NCBI GenBank assembly: GCA_001769385.1
Contig: MEPB01000012.1
Location: 1-33,525, forward strand
DNA: 33,525 nucleotides
From: Bacteroidetes bacterium RIFCSPLOWO2_12_FULL_35_15
GTDB lineage: Bacteria > Bacteroidota > Bacteroidia > 2-12-FULL-35-15
Reading direction: 5' to 3'
The notes beneath the pieces are model-generated. The model ran no database searches, had not been told where the DNA came from, and was given only the letters and a program-made list of their open reading frames with translations. This document shows, piece after piece, positions 8,550 to 17,459 of the stretch; position 1 is the first letter of the stretch, and each line of letters opens with the position of its first letter. Both the position numbers and the translations under genes were made by a program.

Positions 8550-10640
8550 CTAGTCTTCTTCTATAAACTCAATTTTTATATCGTCTATAAAAATCCGTTT
8601 TTTTCCGGTGTTCCAAAGATATATTTTTATTGTGTTTTGTTCCGTATTTATTATTGGAAGATCTACTGCTCCTTCCATTTTTTTCCATTCATTTTTTTGT
8701 TCATTTTGTTTATCTTTCAATTGGCCTATACCACCCCAAAAATAAACTGATCCATTCGGTCGGGTAATCGCAACAACAAGTGTGGCCTCGGCATCTGCCT
8801 GATCAGTATACCTCCAAAAAGACGCCTTTAGAACAATGTTTTTTTTGTTGTAAATATAATCAAGATTTGTAATTGTTAAACCGGAACTATATTCTATCAC
8901 GCTGTCAACCATGGCTGAAAAGAGACCTGAATGTGCACCGCAATGTGGCTGAAGGATTCCATTGTTGTCCCAATTTGCTTGGACATGCTCAAAATCCGTT
9001 GAAAAACTCATAAGCGTTTTACCCTTAACATCTCTGTAAAGATCCTCTGAATGTCGGATCTTAAATGCGGTTCCAATCTTTGCGTTCCCGATAATGGCAG
9101 AATAAGCATCTTTCCTGTAAGGGTATTCTTCTTCTTTGTACCACCGGTAATCTGCAATATAATAATTTGCTTTTTCCAGTGTATCAGTGTATTCCAATCT
9201 CTCTCTCTGCTCTTTTGTTAATATGGATGCATTTAATACACCCGGCATATTTTCCGCATAGATTTTTATGTGCTTTGAGCTGTCGATTAATAAAATATTT
9301 TCTAATAACTCTCTGGAAGCTACACCCCAATAATCAAATTCAAAATTGGTTTTAATCCTATTCATATCTCTGCCAGCAAAGGCATTAAAATATAAATTTT
9401 GGTAGGGGTGAATTTTAACCATCATATAGATTACATCACTTATCGACAAAAAAATAATAAGATGAAACGAATATAAAACAACTTTCCTTTTTTTTATTGT
9501 TTCATATAGTGCCTGCAGACCGAAAAGGGCGATTAAAACAAAACCTCCATTCATAAAATACAAATGTCTTCCGGTATCAAATACTCTAACCTTAAAAATC
9601 AGAACAAGCATCAAGGGAAGAAAAAACCAGATCAAACAAATTATTTCATTTCTTTTTTTTAGTATAAAATTCAGTGGCTTCTTAAAAAAAGAAATCAAAA
9701 GCACAATCGTTCCTGAAACAAACAAAACAGAATACAATATTGGTTTTGAAATAAAGATCCAATACAAAACATAGTGCCATGGGAGATCAGAGGCGATGTC
9801 TGTTTTTCCAAAATAAAGAACTTTGCCATTCCAGGGATAAGCGCTGTTCTCTTTTAATGCTTCTATAAAATGATGGATAGGGTCTATCCACAATATGGGC
9901 CAAAACAAAATGATTAATGGAATTAGCAGTGTAAAATAAAAAACGTAAATAAATACTTTTGATGTAAACTTTGTCTTGTTGTTAATTGAACCAATTATTT
10001 CGATCAATAGCAAAGAAAATGAAATTGCAGGAATTATAATTCCAAAGATCCGGATATCTATTGTAAAGGCTGTAATCAGTGCATAAATCAGCGCATTAAA
10101 ATATGTTGGTTTTTCGTGAAAACGGATAAGCAGAAAGATGCTGATAGTAAAGAAAGCAAGAAAAATGGGATCTTTAGAATTATAAAAAGAATGAGCAAAA
10201 ATATGTGGACACAAAAAATAAAGTAAAAATCCAATAAGCGCGATTTTTTTATTTTTAAATATTTTTTTTGCCAGATGGTAGAAAAATAGGGACGAGATAA
10301 AAAAAGTAACAAACGTTAGCAGGTGACGCATAAAAAATATTTCTCTGCTGTCATTTAGCCGGAATAGCTTTTCAATTCCAACTAGAAATAGTTCAAATGC
10401 CGGACCGTGATATCGGTCCCTTGCAGCTAAAATCGCAGCCTTATCATGATGTACAATAAAATTAAAGTTTACATATCCGTTGTCGTGCCATTGCGCATAT
10501 TCATCCCAAGACAATCCATAATCTTTGTAGGTTCCTAATCCAACAATTAAAAACACTGTAAAAAAAAGAAATACAATTTGTTGACTATGTTTACCAACAA
10601 ACCGATTAATTTTTAAAATTTCAAAAGGATTTCTGATCAA
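8550..10640 (-). CDS. GT-C (family 39-like) membrane glycosyltransferase with C-terminal module
   Basis: A 696-residue protein with an N-terminal polytopic GT-C part and a C-terminal soluble module. The first periplasmic loop has YGLSWDEYAQW (about 41-51), whose D46-E47 matches the catalytic acidic pair of PMT/ArnT-like enzymes. YHGPAFELFL (77-86), HSFYNSKDP (150-158), FTIDIRIFGIIIP and DTGRHLYFMNGG are further conserved blocks shared with its paralogue at 23602-25674; identity is well above half by eye. Residues about 542-696 form the shared module ending IKIYLWNTGKK then IFIDDIKIEF. No ATG is available: the only plausible start is TTG at 10640, after an in-frame stop six codons upstream. 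It follows the next GT-C gene by 23 bases and precedes GT2 by 13. It probably transfers a lipid-linked sugar to an exported acceptor. Confidence 0.8.
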   Translation of the reverse strand: MIRNPFEILKINRFVGKHSQQIVFLFFTVFLIVGLGTYKDYGLSWDEYAQWHDNGYVNFNFIVHHDKAAILAARDRYHGPAFELFLVGIEKLFRLNDSREIFFMRHLLTFVTFFISSLFFYHLAKKIFKNKKIALIGFLLYFLCPHIFAHSFYNSKDPIFLAFFTISIFLLIRFHEKPTYFNALIYALITAFTIDIRIFGIIIPAISFSLLLIEIIGSINNKTKFTSKVFIYVFYFTLLIPLIILFWPILWIDPIHHFIEALKENSAYPWNGKVLYFGKTDIASDLPWHYVLYWIFISKPILYSVLFVSGTIVLLISFFKKPLNFILKKRNEIICLIWFFLPLMLVLIFKVRVFDTGRHLYFMNGGFVLIALFGLQALYETIKKRKVVLYSFHLIIFLSISDVIYMMVKIHPYQNLYFNAFAGRDMNRIKTNFEFDYWGVASRELLENILLIDSSKHIKIYAENMPGVLNASILTKEQRERLEYTDTLEKANYYIADYRWYKEEEYPYRKDAYSAIIGNAKIGTAFKIRHSEDLYRDVKGKTLMSFSTDFEHVQANWDNNGILQPHCGAHSGLFSAMVDSVIEYSSGLTITNLDYIYNKKNIVLKASFWRYTDQADAEATLVVAITRPNGSVYFWGGIGQLKDKQNEQKNEWKKMEGAVDLPIINTEQNTIKIYLWNTGKKRIFIDDIKIEFIEED

Positions 10641-10663
10641 GGCGATATTAAAGTTTTAACGAT

Positions 10664-12583
10664 TTAGTTTTTTTTCAAGAAAGAGTAGTTGATCCATTTC
10701 AACTGTATCTTTTTTAATTGCATCTCTTGTTTATTCGGGTTCCAGATATAAATGCTTAATTCGTCCCCGGCCTTCACTTCAGCAGGAATAATTGAAGTAA
10801 AATAAGCGGTTGAAGCTTTGTTTATGTCAAAGAAAAAATCATTGAGGCGTGTATTTACCCATAAATACAAACCCTCGTTGTTTTGATAAGATGTTATAAG
10901 ATATACGTTTCCTGTAAATATTTTGGGTGCCTGAAATTCAATTTTACAGGAAAGAATACTGTTTTTATATGGTAATGAATCAGTAAAAATATGCTTATAT
11001 CCTGGACTATATTCCACGGATGAATCTAAATTAAAAAAAATTTCATTTGTGTTTAGTAAAATTGTACTATCTAAAATAACAGATGTTTTATTAAATGGAT
11101 ATTTGGGTTTTGCTAAAACATTTTTAGTAACAGGATACGTTTTAAGTATTTCTAAAGAATCTTTATTTGCTGTTGCAAGATCACCTGGCCGGAGGAAAAA
11201 ATAATCATTTAAATAATTTATTTTTTTTGACCACATCACCTGGTTTAGCCAGGATAACTTATTTACAATTCGATAATAATTAATGCTTGACTCCAGGGCC
11301 AAAGGCACATCAATACTTAAATTAAATTTTTCGGTAGGCTGCTGTTTGAGTTTTTCCAGATCTCTTAACATTTCCTTTGTTTCACAATCATCTTTCCATT
11401 CATAAACATATTTCAGGTTAAGAGAAAACATAAAATGGATAAAAATAATACTTGCAAATACATGGATGACATTCTGAAACTTTTTTCTTTCAATAACTAA
11501 TTCATTAATAAAAAACACAAAGACCAACATCAACAAAACAAACAAAAACAAAACACCCCGTTCAATTAAATAAAGGGTTCCAAAAACGTAATGTTGAACT
11601 ACTGTGGATAAAATAATTAAAAAAAAGAGCAACAGGAGGGAACCTAAAAACAGGTTCCCATTTGTTTTTTTATTTTTCGCAAATTTAATTCCAACAAATG
11701 CAGTTGATGTTAGGAGTATCAGTAAAAAAAAACCTTTGGTTGACCTTTGCAGCCAATATGAAAAATCTAATCCATACCACAATCGTGGAATTATTGTTCC
11801 AACGGTATCTTTCCAGAATCCTTGTTCTCCTCCAAAAAACAAAGCATTTGCGTCCTTTAAACCGAAAGAAATAGGGAGAATGAACCACATGAAAATTGCA
11901 AGTAATAAAGTTGGGAATAACATTTGTTTTAACGTATTCCTTATCGATAAAGGAAAACTGTTGTTTGCTTTAAAGTTGTTATAGGACAATAGAATGAAGA
12001 TAGCTCCGAATAAAGCAATGCAGTAATTTAACAAAGTCAGGTTTCCTAAAGTAGCTAATTCAGCAAATAAAATGGAAGCAATTGCATATTTTGTTTTGTA
12101 ATTAGTTACATGTAGCAGGTATAAATAATAAATACTTGGCATCATCAATCCTAATGAAAGTCCATAACCACGAGCTAATGAAAAATAATCGAGCAGGTAT
12201 GGATTTAAGTTCAGAATTAAAAATGCTGACAAGGAGATCCATTTATTTCCAAAAGTGGATACCAGTTTTGCAGAGTAAAATAAAAAAAACAGATGAGCAA
12301 TTAGTGAAGGCATTCGAAGTGTAAATTCGCTTACTCCAAAAACAGATGTGAAAATAATTCCTCCAAGAGTATTTAAAATATGGTTGTTTGCCGACAAGGT
12401 GTTGTAGGACTGTAACAAAACAATATTATTTCTGATGTACTCGTGGTACGATTGGCTTTCGTCCCAGGTAATGGAAATAAGATAAGCTCTTAAAACCGTG
12501 TATGTAAAAATAAGAGCGCCAAAAACAAAAAGCATTTTAGCTGCTGTTTTGTTTTTGGCGTTTAAAAGTAAATCGGAATTCAT
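10664..12583 (-). CDS. GT-C (family 39/ArnT-like) membrane glycosyltransferase with divergent C-terminal module
   Basis: A 639-residue polytopic protein. ISITWDESQSYHEYI (about 36-50) places the acidic pair D41-E42 in the first periplasmic loop, as in GT-C enzymes. ANNHILNTL and YFSLARGYGLSLGL are typical of the ArnT/PMT-2 type. Hydrophobic helices continue to about residue 395. The soluble tail ends in a module (about 514-639) with SVEYSPGY and LSIYIWNPNKQ, which parallels the modules on its neighbours, although the IDDI part is replaced by LKKI. Its ATG (12583) follows the stop of scoB directly (TAAATG), so the two genes are probably translationally coupled. The substrate is unknown; use of the polyprenyl-linked sugar made by the GT2 at 7811-8536 is inference from the operon. 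Confidence 0.78.
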   Translation of the reverse strand: MNSDLLLNAKNKTAAKMLFVFGALIFTYTVLRAYLISITWDESQSYHEYIRNNIVLLQSYNTLSANNHILNTLGGIIFTSVFGVSEFTLRMPSLIAHLFFLFYSAKLVSTFGNKWISLSAFLILNLNPYLLDYFSLARGYGLSLGLMMPSIYYLYLLHVTNYKTKYAIASILFAELATLGNLTLLNYCIALFGAIFILLSYNNFKANNSFPLSIRNTLKQMLFPTLLLAIFMWFILPISFGLKDANALFFGGEQGFWKDTVGTIIPRLWYGLDFSYWLQRSTKGFFLLILLTSTAFVGIKFAKNKKTNGNLFLGSLLLLFFLIILSTVVQHYVFGTLYLIERGVLFLFVLLMLVFVFFINELVIERKKFQNVIHVFASIIFIHFMFSLNLKYVYEWKDDCETKEMLRDLEKLKQQPTEKFNLSIDVPLALESSINYYRIVNKLSWLNQVMWSKKINYLNDYFFLRPGDLATANKDSLEILKTYPVTKNVLAKPKYPFNKTSVILDSTILLNTNEIFFNLDSSVEYSPGYKHIFTDSLPYKNSILSCKIEFQAPKIFTGNVYLITSYQNNEGLYLWVNTRLNDFFFDINKASTAYFTSIIPAEVKAGDELSIYIWNPNKQEMQLKKIQLKWINYSFLKKN

Positions 12584-13240
12584 TTAGTCAATGATCATTT
12601 CCGGAATGTCTCCTTCAATTATTAATCGGCCCTCTGTTGCATTTTCAATTTCCTGAACACTGATTCCCGGTGCACGTTCTAACAATCTGAATCCTTCCGG
12701 TGTGACATCTATTACTGCTAATTCGGTTACAATTTTTTTAACGCATCTTACACCTGTTAATGGTAAACTGCATTTGGTTAATAGTTTTGATTCCCCTGCT
12801 TTATTCACATGTTGCATGGCAACGATAATGTTTTTTGCAGAAGCAACCAGGTCCATTGCCCCTCCCATTCCTTTAACCATTTTACCCGGAATTTTCCAGT
12901 TGGCAATATCTCCATTATCAGAAACTTCCATAGCACCCAAAATTGTAAGATCTACTTTGCGTGCACGGATCATCCCGAAACTCATTGCCGAATCAAAAAA
13001 AGCGGATCCGGGAACAGTCGTTATTGTTTGTTTTCCGGCATTTATCAAGTCCGAATCTTCTTCTCCTTCAAAAGGGAAAGGCCCCATTCCTAATAATCCA
13101 TTTTCTGATTGCAGAACAACGTTCATTCCTTTGGGAATATAGTTGGCTACCAATGTTGGAATTCCTATTCCTAAATTCACATAATAACCATCTTTTATTT
13201 CTTTAGCGATACGTTTCGCGATTCCAATTTTGTCAAGCAT
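12584..13240 (-). CDS. scoB: 3-oxoacid CoA-transferase subunit B
   Basis: This 218-residue beta subunit belongs to the succinyl-CoA:3-ketoacid CoA-transferase family, which moves CoA between succinate and acetoacetate or similar acids in ketone body and branched-chain/fatty acid metabolism. The catalytic glutamate motif SENGLLG is at 45-51 (E46). GLGIPTLVANYIP (23-35) and FFDSAMSFGMIR are other family blocks. The C-terminus (LLERAPGISVQEI) is complete and the length is normal. Its partner scoA lies upstream on the same strand but is separated by the GxxExxY cassette, which is unusual since these subunits are normally adjacent. The following membrane transferase begins directly at its stop codon. 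Confidence 0.95.
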   Translation of the reverse strand: MLDKIGIAKRIAKEIKDGYYVNLGIGIPTLVANYIPKGMNVVLQSENGLLGMGPFPFEGEEDSDLINAGKQTITTVPGSAFFDSAMSFGMIRARKVDLTILGAMEVSDNGDIANWKIPGKMVKGMGGAMDLVASAKNIIVAMQHVNKAGESKLLTKCSLPLTGVRCVKKIVTELAVIDVTPEGFRLLERAPGISVQEIENATEGRLIIEGDIPEMIID

Positions 13241-13266
13241 ACTTCTTAAAATTAATATAGATTTTT

Positions 13267-13306
13267 AATTATCTACGAATACGAATTTATACGAATGTAC
13301 GAATAG
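13267..13306. repeat. left inverted arm of the GxxExxY cassette
   Basis: This 40-base arm is built from TACGAAT units. It is the reverse complement of 13791-13830 with 37 of 40 positions matching (counted by eye). The arm lies 26 bases upstream of the scoB start codon. No clear target-site duplication could be recognised outside it. Confidence 0.85.
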
Positions 13307-13324
13307 GTATTGTGTATTCACTAA

Positions 13325-13729
13325 TTACGTATTTGCATTTACATTCACCATTCTTTTATAAACAACTCCTTGTGCCGAAAATTTTATCAATAGCGCTAAG
13401 GTTATTCCTGTTGTTTTTAAATACTGATTAACTTGATCAATATTTTGTTTGGAAAAGCGCGTATCTTTTTTCAGCTCGATAATTATTTTTTCAGCAACAA
13501 AAAAATCAAAAAACATTTTGCCGACAATTTTTTCGTTAAATTTTACCGGAAAATAAAGTTGTTCTGTAAATAAAATATCTCTTTTCTTTAATGCTTCAGC
13601 AAATGCGCGCTGGTAAAATTTTTCTGGGTGTCCGAACCCTAATTCATTAAATACATCGTAAGCACATCCAATGATTTGATAGCTCAGTTCAGGAAACAAC
13701 AAATCTTTTTTATGAATTACAGCAGGCAT
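13325..13729 (-). CDS. GxxExxY protein (PD-(D/E)XK nuclease-like superfamily)
   Basis: A 134-residue protein with the hallmark GxxExxY motif (GHPEKFY, about 33-39) preceded by IIGCAYDVFNELGFG, the typical N-terminal helix of this family (PF13366/TIGR04256). Downstream, FDFFVAEKIIIELKK (about 73-87) supplies the D...ExK pattern expected of a PD-(D/E)XK nuclease-like core. A C-terminal helix QNIDQVNQYLKTTG and a LLIKF strand complete the fold. No biochemical function is established for the family as far as I know. The length is full and the frame is open. It sits between scoA and scoB, bounded on both sides by inverted ATTCGTA-type repeats, so it appears to have arrived as a cassette. It carries no transposase or recombinase of its own. 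Confidence 0.88.
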   Translation of the reverse strand: MPAVIHKKDLLFPELSYQIIGCAYDVFNELGFGHPEKFYQRAFAEALKKRDILFTEQLYFPVKFNEKIVGKMFFDFFVAEKIIIELKKDTRFSKQNIDQVNQYLKTTGITLALLIKFSAQGVVYKRMVNVNANT

Positions 13730-13753
13730 CTTCCCGTTTTTTTTGATTCTTAT

Positions 13754-13830
13754 ATTCGTACCAATTCGTATTCGTAGTTTATTTTTATCTCGATTCGTAT
13801 ATTCGTATAAATTCGTATTCGTAGATTATT
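13754..13830. repeat. right arm: tandem ATTCGTA repeats, inverted relative to 13267-13306
   Basis: Two 24-base copies (13754-13777 and 13801-13824) differ at two positions and repeat with a period of 47. The outer one is the core of the 40-base arm 13791-13830, which is inverted relative to 13267-13306. The stop codon of scoA (13826-13828) lies inside this arm, so the cassette begins exactly at the end of that gene. Confidence 0.85.
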
Positions 13831-14533
13831 TCTTTCTTACCGTCAGCTGTTCAATTCTTTTTTCATAATTCGCGCCCTGGAAAATCCGATGTATATAAAT
13901 TCCGGGAGTATGGATATGATCGGGATCCAGTTCACCTGCAGGTACTAATTCTTCTACCTCTGCAATGGTTATTTTTCCTGCCATTGCCATCATTGGATTA
14001 AAATTGCGTGCTGTTTCGCGATAAATTAAATTTCCTTGAGTATCACCTTTCCAGGCTTTTACAATTGCAAAATCGGCATCAAAAGCCATCTCCATCAAAA
14101 ATTCTTTTTCTTCACCGTCCACTAAAAATTTTCGTGATTCTTTTCCAATTGCAATTTCTGTTCCTACTCCTGCGGGAGTGAATATTGCCGGCATTCCATA
14201 TCCTGTAGCCAAACAACGTGTTGCTAATGTTCCTTGCGGAATGAGTTCTACTTCTAATTCCCCACTTAATAATTGACGTTCGAATTCTGCATTTTCACCA
14301 ACATAGGAAGAGATCATTTTTTTCACTTGTCGTGTTTGCAACATCAAGCCAATACCAAAATCATCAACACCGGCATTATTGGAAATACATGTTAAGCCTG
14401 TTATGCCTTTTTTTACTAATGCAGTAATACAGTTTTCCGGAATCCCGCACAAACCAAATCCACCAAGCATGATGGTCATATTATTCTTAATGTCCTGGAT
14501 TGCCTCATCAGCATTTTTTACTGTTTTGTTCAT
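13826..14533 (-). CDS. scoA: 3-oxoacid CoA-transferase subunit A
   Basis: This 235-residue alpha subunit pairs with scoB. IMLGGFGLCGIPE (about 21-33) is the family's N-terminal glycine-rich block. ISNNAGVDDFGIGLML, SSYVGENAEFERQ, and RETARNFNPMMAMAG near the C-terminus are all typical. The length is normal. The last codons (VRKK then TAA) run into the inverted repeat of the neighbouring cassette, yet the C-terminal residues look intact. The gene starts 12 bases after the end of the ORF6N reading frame. It forms an active enzyme only with the beta subunit, encoded 585 bases further along the strand. Confidence 0.95.
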   Translation of the reverse strand: MNKTVKNADEAIQDIKNNMTIMLGGFGLCGIPENCITALVKKGITGLTCISNNAGVDDFGIGLMLQTRQVKKMISSYVGENAEFERQLLSGELEVELIPQGTLATRCLATGYGMPAIFTPAGVGTEIAIGKESRKFLVDGEEKEFLMEMAFDADFAIVKAWKGDTQGNLIYRETARNFNPMMAMAGKITIAEVEELVPAGELDPDHIHTPGIYIHRIFQGANYEKRIEQLTVRKK

Positions 14534-14545
14534 GTTAATAACAAT

Positions 14546-15100
14546 TTAATTATTTGACATTTTTAAGTTTATAACCAATTTTTTTTCTTGGTTTGGCTTT
14601 TTCTTTTTTCTCAAGCAATTCATCCAGATACTGGAATACAAGTTCAATATTCTTGCTGTGATTCCCATTATTTGTTTTATTTGTTCAATTTCCAATTTTA
14701 ATTCAGAGGTATCAGCAAAAATCTGTTTTATTTTAGTAAAAATTCTAATTATTTGAATGTTAACGGCTATTGCCTGCTTGCTATTAAGAATGCTTGAAAG
14801 CATTGCCACACCTTGTTCTGTAAATGCAAATGGAGCATATCTTAGCCCCATTTTGTCTGAATAATTGGAGATCACATTTTGTGATCTCCAATTATCAAAT
14901 TCGACTTTGCTTAACTCGAACATAAAATCGGAAGGAAAGCGTTCTATATTCCTTTTTACAGATTGTTTTAATACTCTTGTTTCGACTCCATACAATGCAG
15001 CCAAATCTCTATCAATCATTACTTTCTGCCCTCTTATAACATATATTTGATTGATTACAAAATCTACCGGAACTATTATTTCAGACTTTTTTTCTGACAT
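14546..15100 (-). pseudogene. ORF6N domain protein, frameshifted near its C-terminus
   Basis: The 184-residue reading frame begins with an ORF6N DNA-binding-type domain often found in phages and mobile regions: IYVIRGQKVMIDRDLAALYGV, FPSDFMFELSKVEFDNWRSQ, and APFAFTEQGVAMLSSIL (residues about 20-105). The tail read in frame is unfamiliar (after QIKQIMGIT). In the -1 frame, starting around 14665-14680, the DNA encodes NHSKNIELVFQYLDELLEKK, then PRKKIGYKLKN and a stop at 14550-14552, which is the usual ORF6N tail. A one-base deletion (or equivalent indel) therefore separates the two parts. The site has no long homopolymer, so a homopolymer sequencing error is not the obvious explanation. The N-terminal domain may still be functional. 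It lies between the penicillin-binding protein gene and scoA. Confidence 0.8.
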
Positions 15101-15109
15101 AAAAATTAA

Positions 15110-17371
15110 TTAAAAATCATCCATTTCAAAATTTTCTATTCCACTTTCCAGCTCTTTGTTATACTTGCTGCAATCCATTTCTATTTCAATTCTTTTAGCA
15201 GGCTTTTCAAAATCACTTTGTGAAATTTTGATGGTTTTATCGGTATATACTTTTTGCATGTATTTTGCCCAAATTGGCAGGGCCATCTGAGCTCCCTGTC
15301 CTTGGTCTGTCCTGTCAAAATGAACCGCCCTGTCCTCGCCTCCAACCCAGCAACCGGAAACCAGATCGGGTGTAATTCCCATAAACCAGCCATCGGAATT
15401 ATTTTGTGTTGTACCGGTTTTACCTGCTATCGGCATATTTAATTTGTATCGATAACGTAAACGACTACCTGTTCCCATTTGAACAACACCTTTCATTAAT
15501 TGTAACATGACATAGGATTTTTCTTCATTCATAACCTCTTCGGTACGGGGAACAAAATCGGCCAGCACTTTTCCATTTTTATCTTCTATTCGTGTAACAA
15601 ATGTGGGTTCGATCCAGGTACCTTTATTTGCAAATGTTGAATTGGCTCCAACCATTTCGAATACTGAAATTTCAGGTGTACCTAAACAAATAGATGGGGT
15701 AGGATCAATTTTACTGACAACACCCATTCGGTGCGCCAATTCTGCAACAGCATTTGCGCCAAATTGTTTTATCAGATAGGCTGATACATAATTTACAGAA
15801 TGCGCCAAAGCTTGTTGCAGGGTAAGCATTTTACCGTCCAGTTTTTCTTCACCTCCTGCATTGTCAGGACAATATTGTGGCTGTCCGGGTGGCATATCAA
15901 TACATGTTCTTACGTTGGGTACCCGGTAACAAGGGGAATAACCTTCCTGAATGGCAAGTGCATAAACAAACGGTTTAAATGTGGAACCAACTTGTCGTGA
16001 ATGTCCTATTTGTACGTGATCATATTGAAAATATTTATGACTGATGCCACCAACCCAAGCTTTTATATATCCTGTTTGTGGCTCCATGGACATGAACCCT
16101 GTTTGTAAAAATCTTTTATAATAACGAATAGAATCCATTGGCGTCATCATGGTATCAATCGCTCCTTTCCAAGTGAAGAGGGTCATTTCGGTTTTTGTAT
16201 TAAAATTCTTTTCGATAGCCGCTTCACTCATGCCTCCTTTTTTCAAAACACGATAACGCTCCGAACGCTTCATGCCTTGATGCATGATGCTTTTGATTTC
16301 TTCCTTATTTACATTCCAGGCAAATGGTGCGTTTCTTTTGTTCTTCAATTCTTTATCAAATGAGGCTTGCAACTCCCGTAAATGCTCTGTAACAGCTTCT
16401 TCGGCATAACGTTGCATTCGTGAATCAATGGTAGTATATATTTTTAGTCCATCACGATAAACATTATACTTTGTTCCATCGGGTTTGGGGTTTTCCTCAC
16501 ACCATTTTTTTAAAAACACATCACGTAAATATTCTCTGAAATAAGGCGCCAAACCCTCGTTATGATTTTCGGGTTGAAATTTTAATTTTAACGGGATCTT
16601 TTGCAAGGAGTCGGATTGGACCTTTGTTAGAAATCCGTATTTTTCCATTTGCTGCAGCACGGTATTTCTTCTTCCTTCTGATCTGTCATGAAAGCGGTTT
16701 GGATTAAAATAAGCAGGGTTTTTTGCCATTCCAACGAGTGTTGCAGCTTGCTCCATGCTTAAGGAATCCGGTGTTGTTCCAAAATAAATTTGTGCTGCTG
16801 ATTTTATGCCTACCGCATTATTTACATAATCAAATTTATTGAGATACATCGCAATGATTTCCTGCTTGGTATATTCTCTTTCGAGTTTAACGGCAATGAT
16901 CCACTCTTTAAATTTTCGTAATACCAAACCTGCTTTGCTGAGATCTTCTCTCGGGAAAAGCATTTTTGCTAATTGCTGTGTTAGTGTACTTCCTCCGCCA
17001 CTAGCCGAATTGCCGGTTACTGCACCATAAACAGCTCTTAACAAAGCTCTAACATCAACTCCTGAGTGGTTGAAGAAACGAACATCTTCAGTTGCAATTA
17101 ATGCGTTAACAACATTGGGAGAGATCTGATCAAATTTTACAATGGTTCGGTTTTCAGCATAAAACTTTCCAAGCACTTTCATATCGCTTGAAAAAACTTC
17201 GGTGGCTAAATTTGTTTTTGGATTTTGTAAGGCTTCGGTGTCAGGCAAATCGGCAAACATTCTAATGCATAATATGAATAAGAATAAAGAGAAAACAGGG
17301 CCTGCAAAAAGTATCCAAAACCAAAATACGTACTTTTTAAAATCTGTTTTTTTTGTTTTTTCAGCGCTCAT
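15110..17371 (-). CDS. penicillin-binding protein 1A, bifunctional peptidoglycan synthase
   Basis: A 753-residue class A penicillin-binding protein. A short cytoplasmic tail and one transmembrane helix (about 13-37) precede the glycosyltransferase domain (GT51). That domain has the catalytic EDVRFFNHSG (95-104) and GGGSTLTQQLAK (125-136). The transpeptidase domain has SxxK at S463-TFK (GSTFKPF), SVN at 525-527 and KTGTT at 651-655, followed by DGWFMGITPDLVSGCWVGG. The enzyme polymerises lipid II glycan strands and cross-links peptides in the periplasm. All motifs are intact and the length is normal. It follows gldH in a cluster holB-ricT-gldH-PBP1A, an order I believe recurs in Bacteroidota. 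Confidence 0.96.
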   Translation of the reverse strand: MSAEKTKKTDFKKYVFWFWILFAGPVFSLFLFILCIRMFADLPDTEALQNPKTNLATEVFSSDMKVLGKFYAENRTIVKFDQISPNVVNALIATEDVRFFNHSGVDVRALLRAVYGAVTGNSASGGGSTLTQQLAKMLFPREDLSKAGLVLRKFKEWIIAVKLEREYTKQEIIAMYLNKFDYVNNAVGIKSAAQIYFGTTPDSLSMEQAATLVGMAKNPAYFNPNRFHDRSEGRRNTVLQQMEKYGFLTKVQSDSLQKIPLKLKFQPENHNEGLAPYFREYLRDVFLKKWCEENPKPDGTKYNVYRDGLKIYTTIDSRMQRYAEEAVTEHLRELQASFDKELKNKRNAPFAWNVNKEEIKSIMHQGMKRSERYRVLKKGGMSEAAIEKNFNTKTEMTLFTWKGAIDTMMTPMDSIRYYKRFLQTGFMSMEPQTGYIKAWVGGISHKYFQYDHVQIGHSRQVGSTFKPFVYALAIQEGYSPCYRVPNVRTCIDMPPGQPQYCPDNAGGEEKLDGKMLTLQQALAHSVNYVSAYLIKQFGANAVAELAHRMGVVSKIDPTPSICLGTPEISVFEMVGANSTFANKGTWIEPTFVTRIEDKNGKVLADFVPRTEEVMNEEKSYVMLQLMKGVVQMGTGSRLRYRYKLNMPIAGKTGTTQNNSDGWFMGITPDLVSGCWVGGEDRAVHFDRTDQGQGAQMALPIWAKYMQKVYTDKTIKISQSDFEKPAKRIEIEMDCSKYNKELESGIENFEMDDF

Positions 17372-17420
17372 TTTTTTACTCCTTTATCCACAATTGGACA
17401 TGTACCGTTTTTATTTTTTT

Positions 17421-17459
17421 CATTGCCAAATTTTCAAATCGGCAAATTTTCAAATTATT
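17421..17459. repeat. short tandem intergenic repeat
   Basis: Two nearly identical 15-base units (17425-17439 and 17441-17455; core GCAAATTTTCAAAT) are in tandem, directly after the gldH stop codon. This is one of several low-complexity repeats placed at gene junctions in this window. Confidence 0.7.

Noticed and set aside
12702-13142. 146-residue plus-strand frame opposite scoB
   Set aside because: It is antisense to a clear CoA-transferase gene and has no recognisable motif; an overlap artefact.
13754-13830. ATTCGTA repeats as a CRISPR array
   Set aside because: There are only two 24-base copies with a short related spacer, and no cas genes.
13267-13830. GxxExxY cassette as a standard insertion sequence
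   Set aside because: No transposase is encoded and no target-site duplication could be seen, so only a non-autonomous cassette is proposed.
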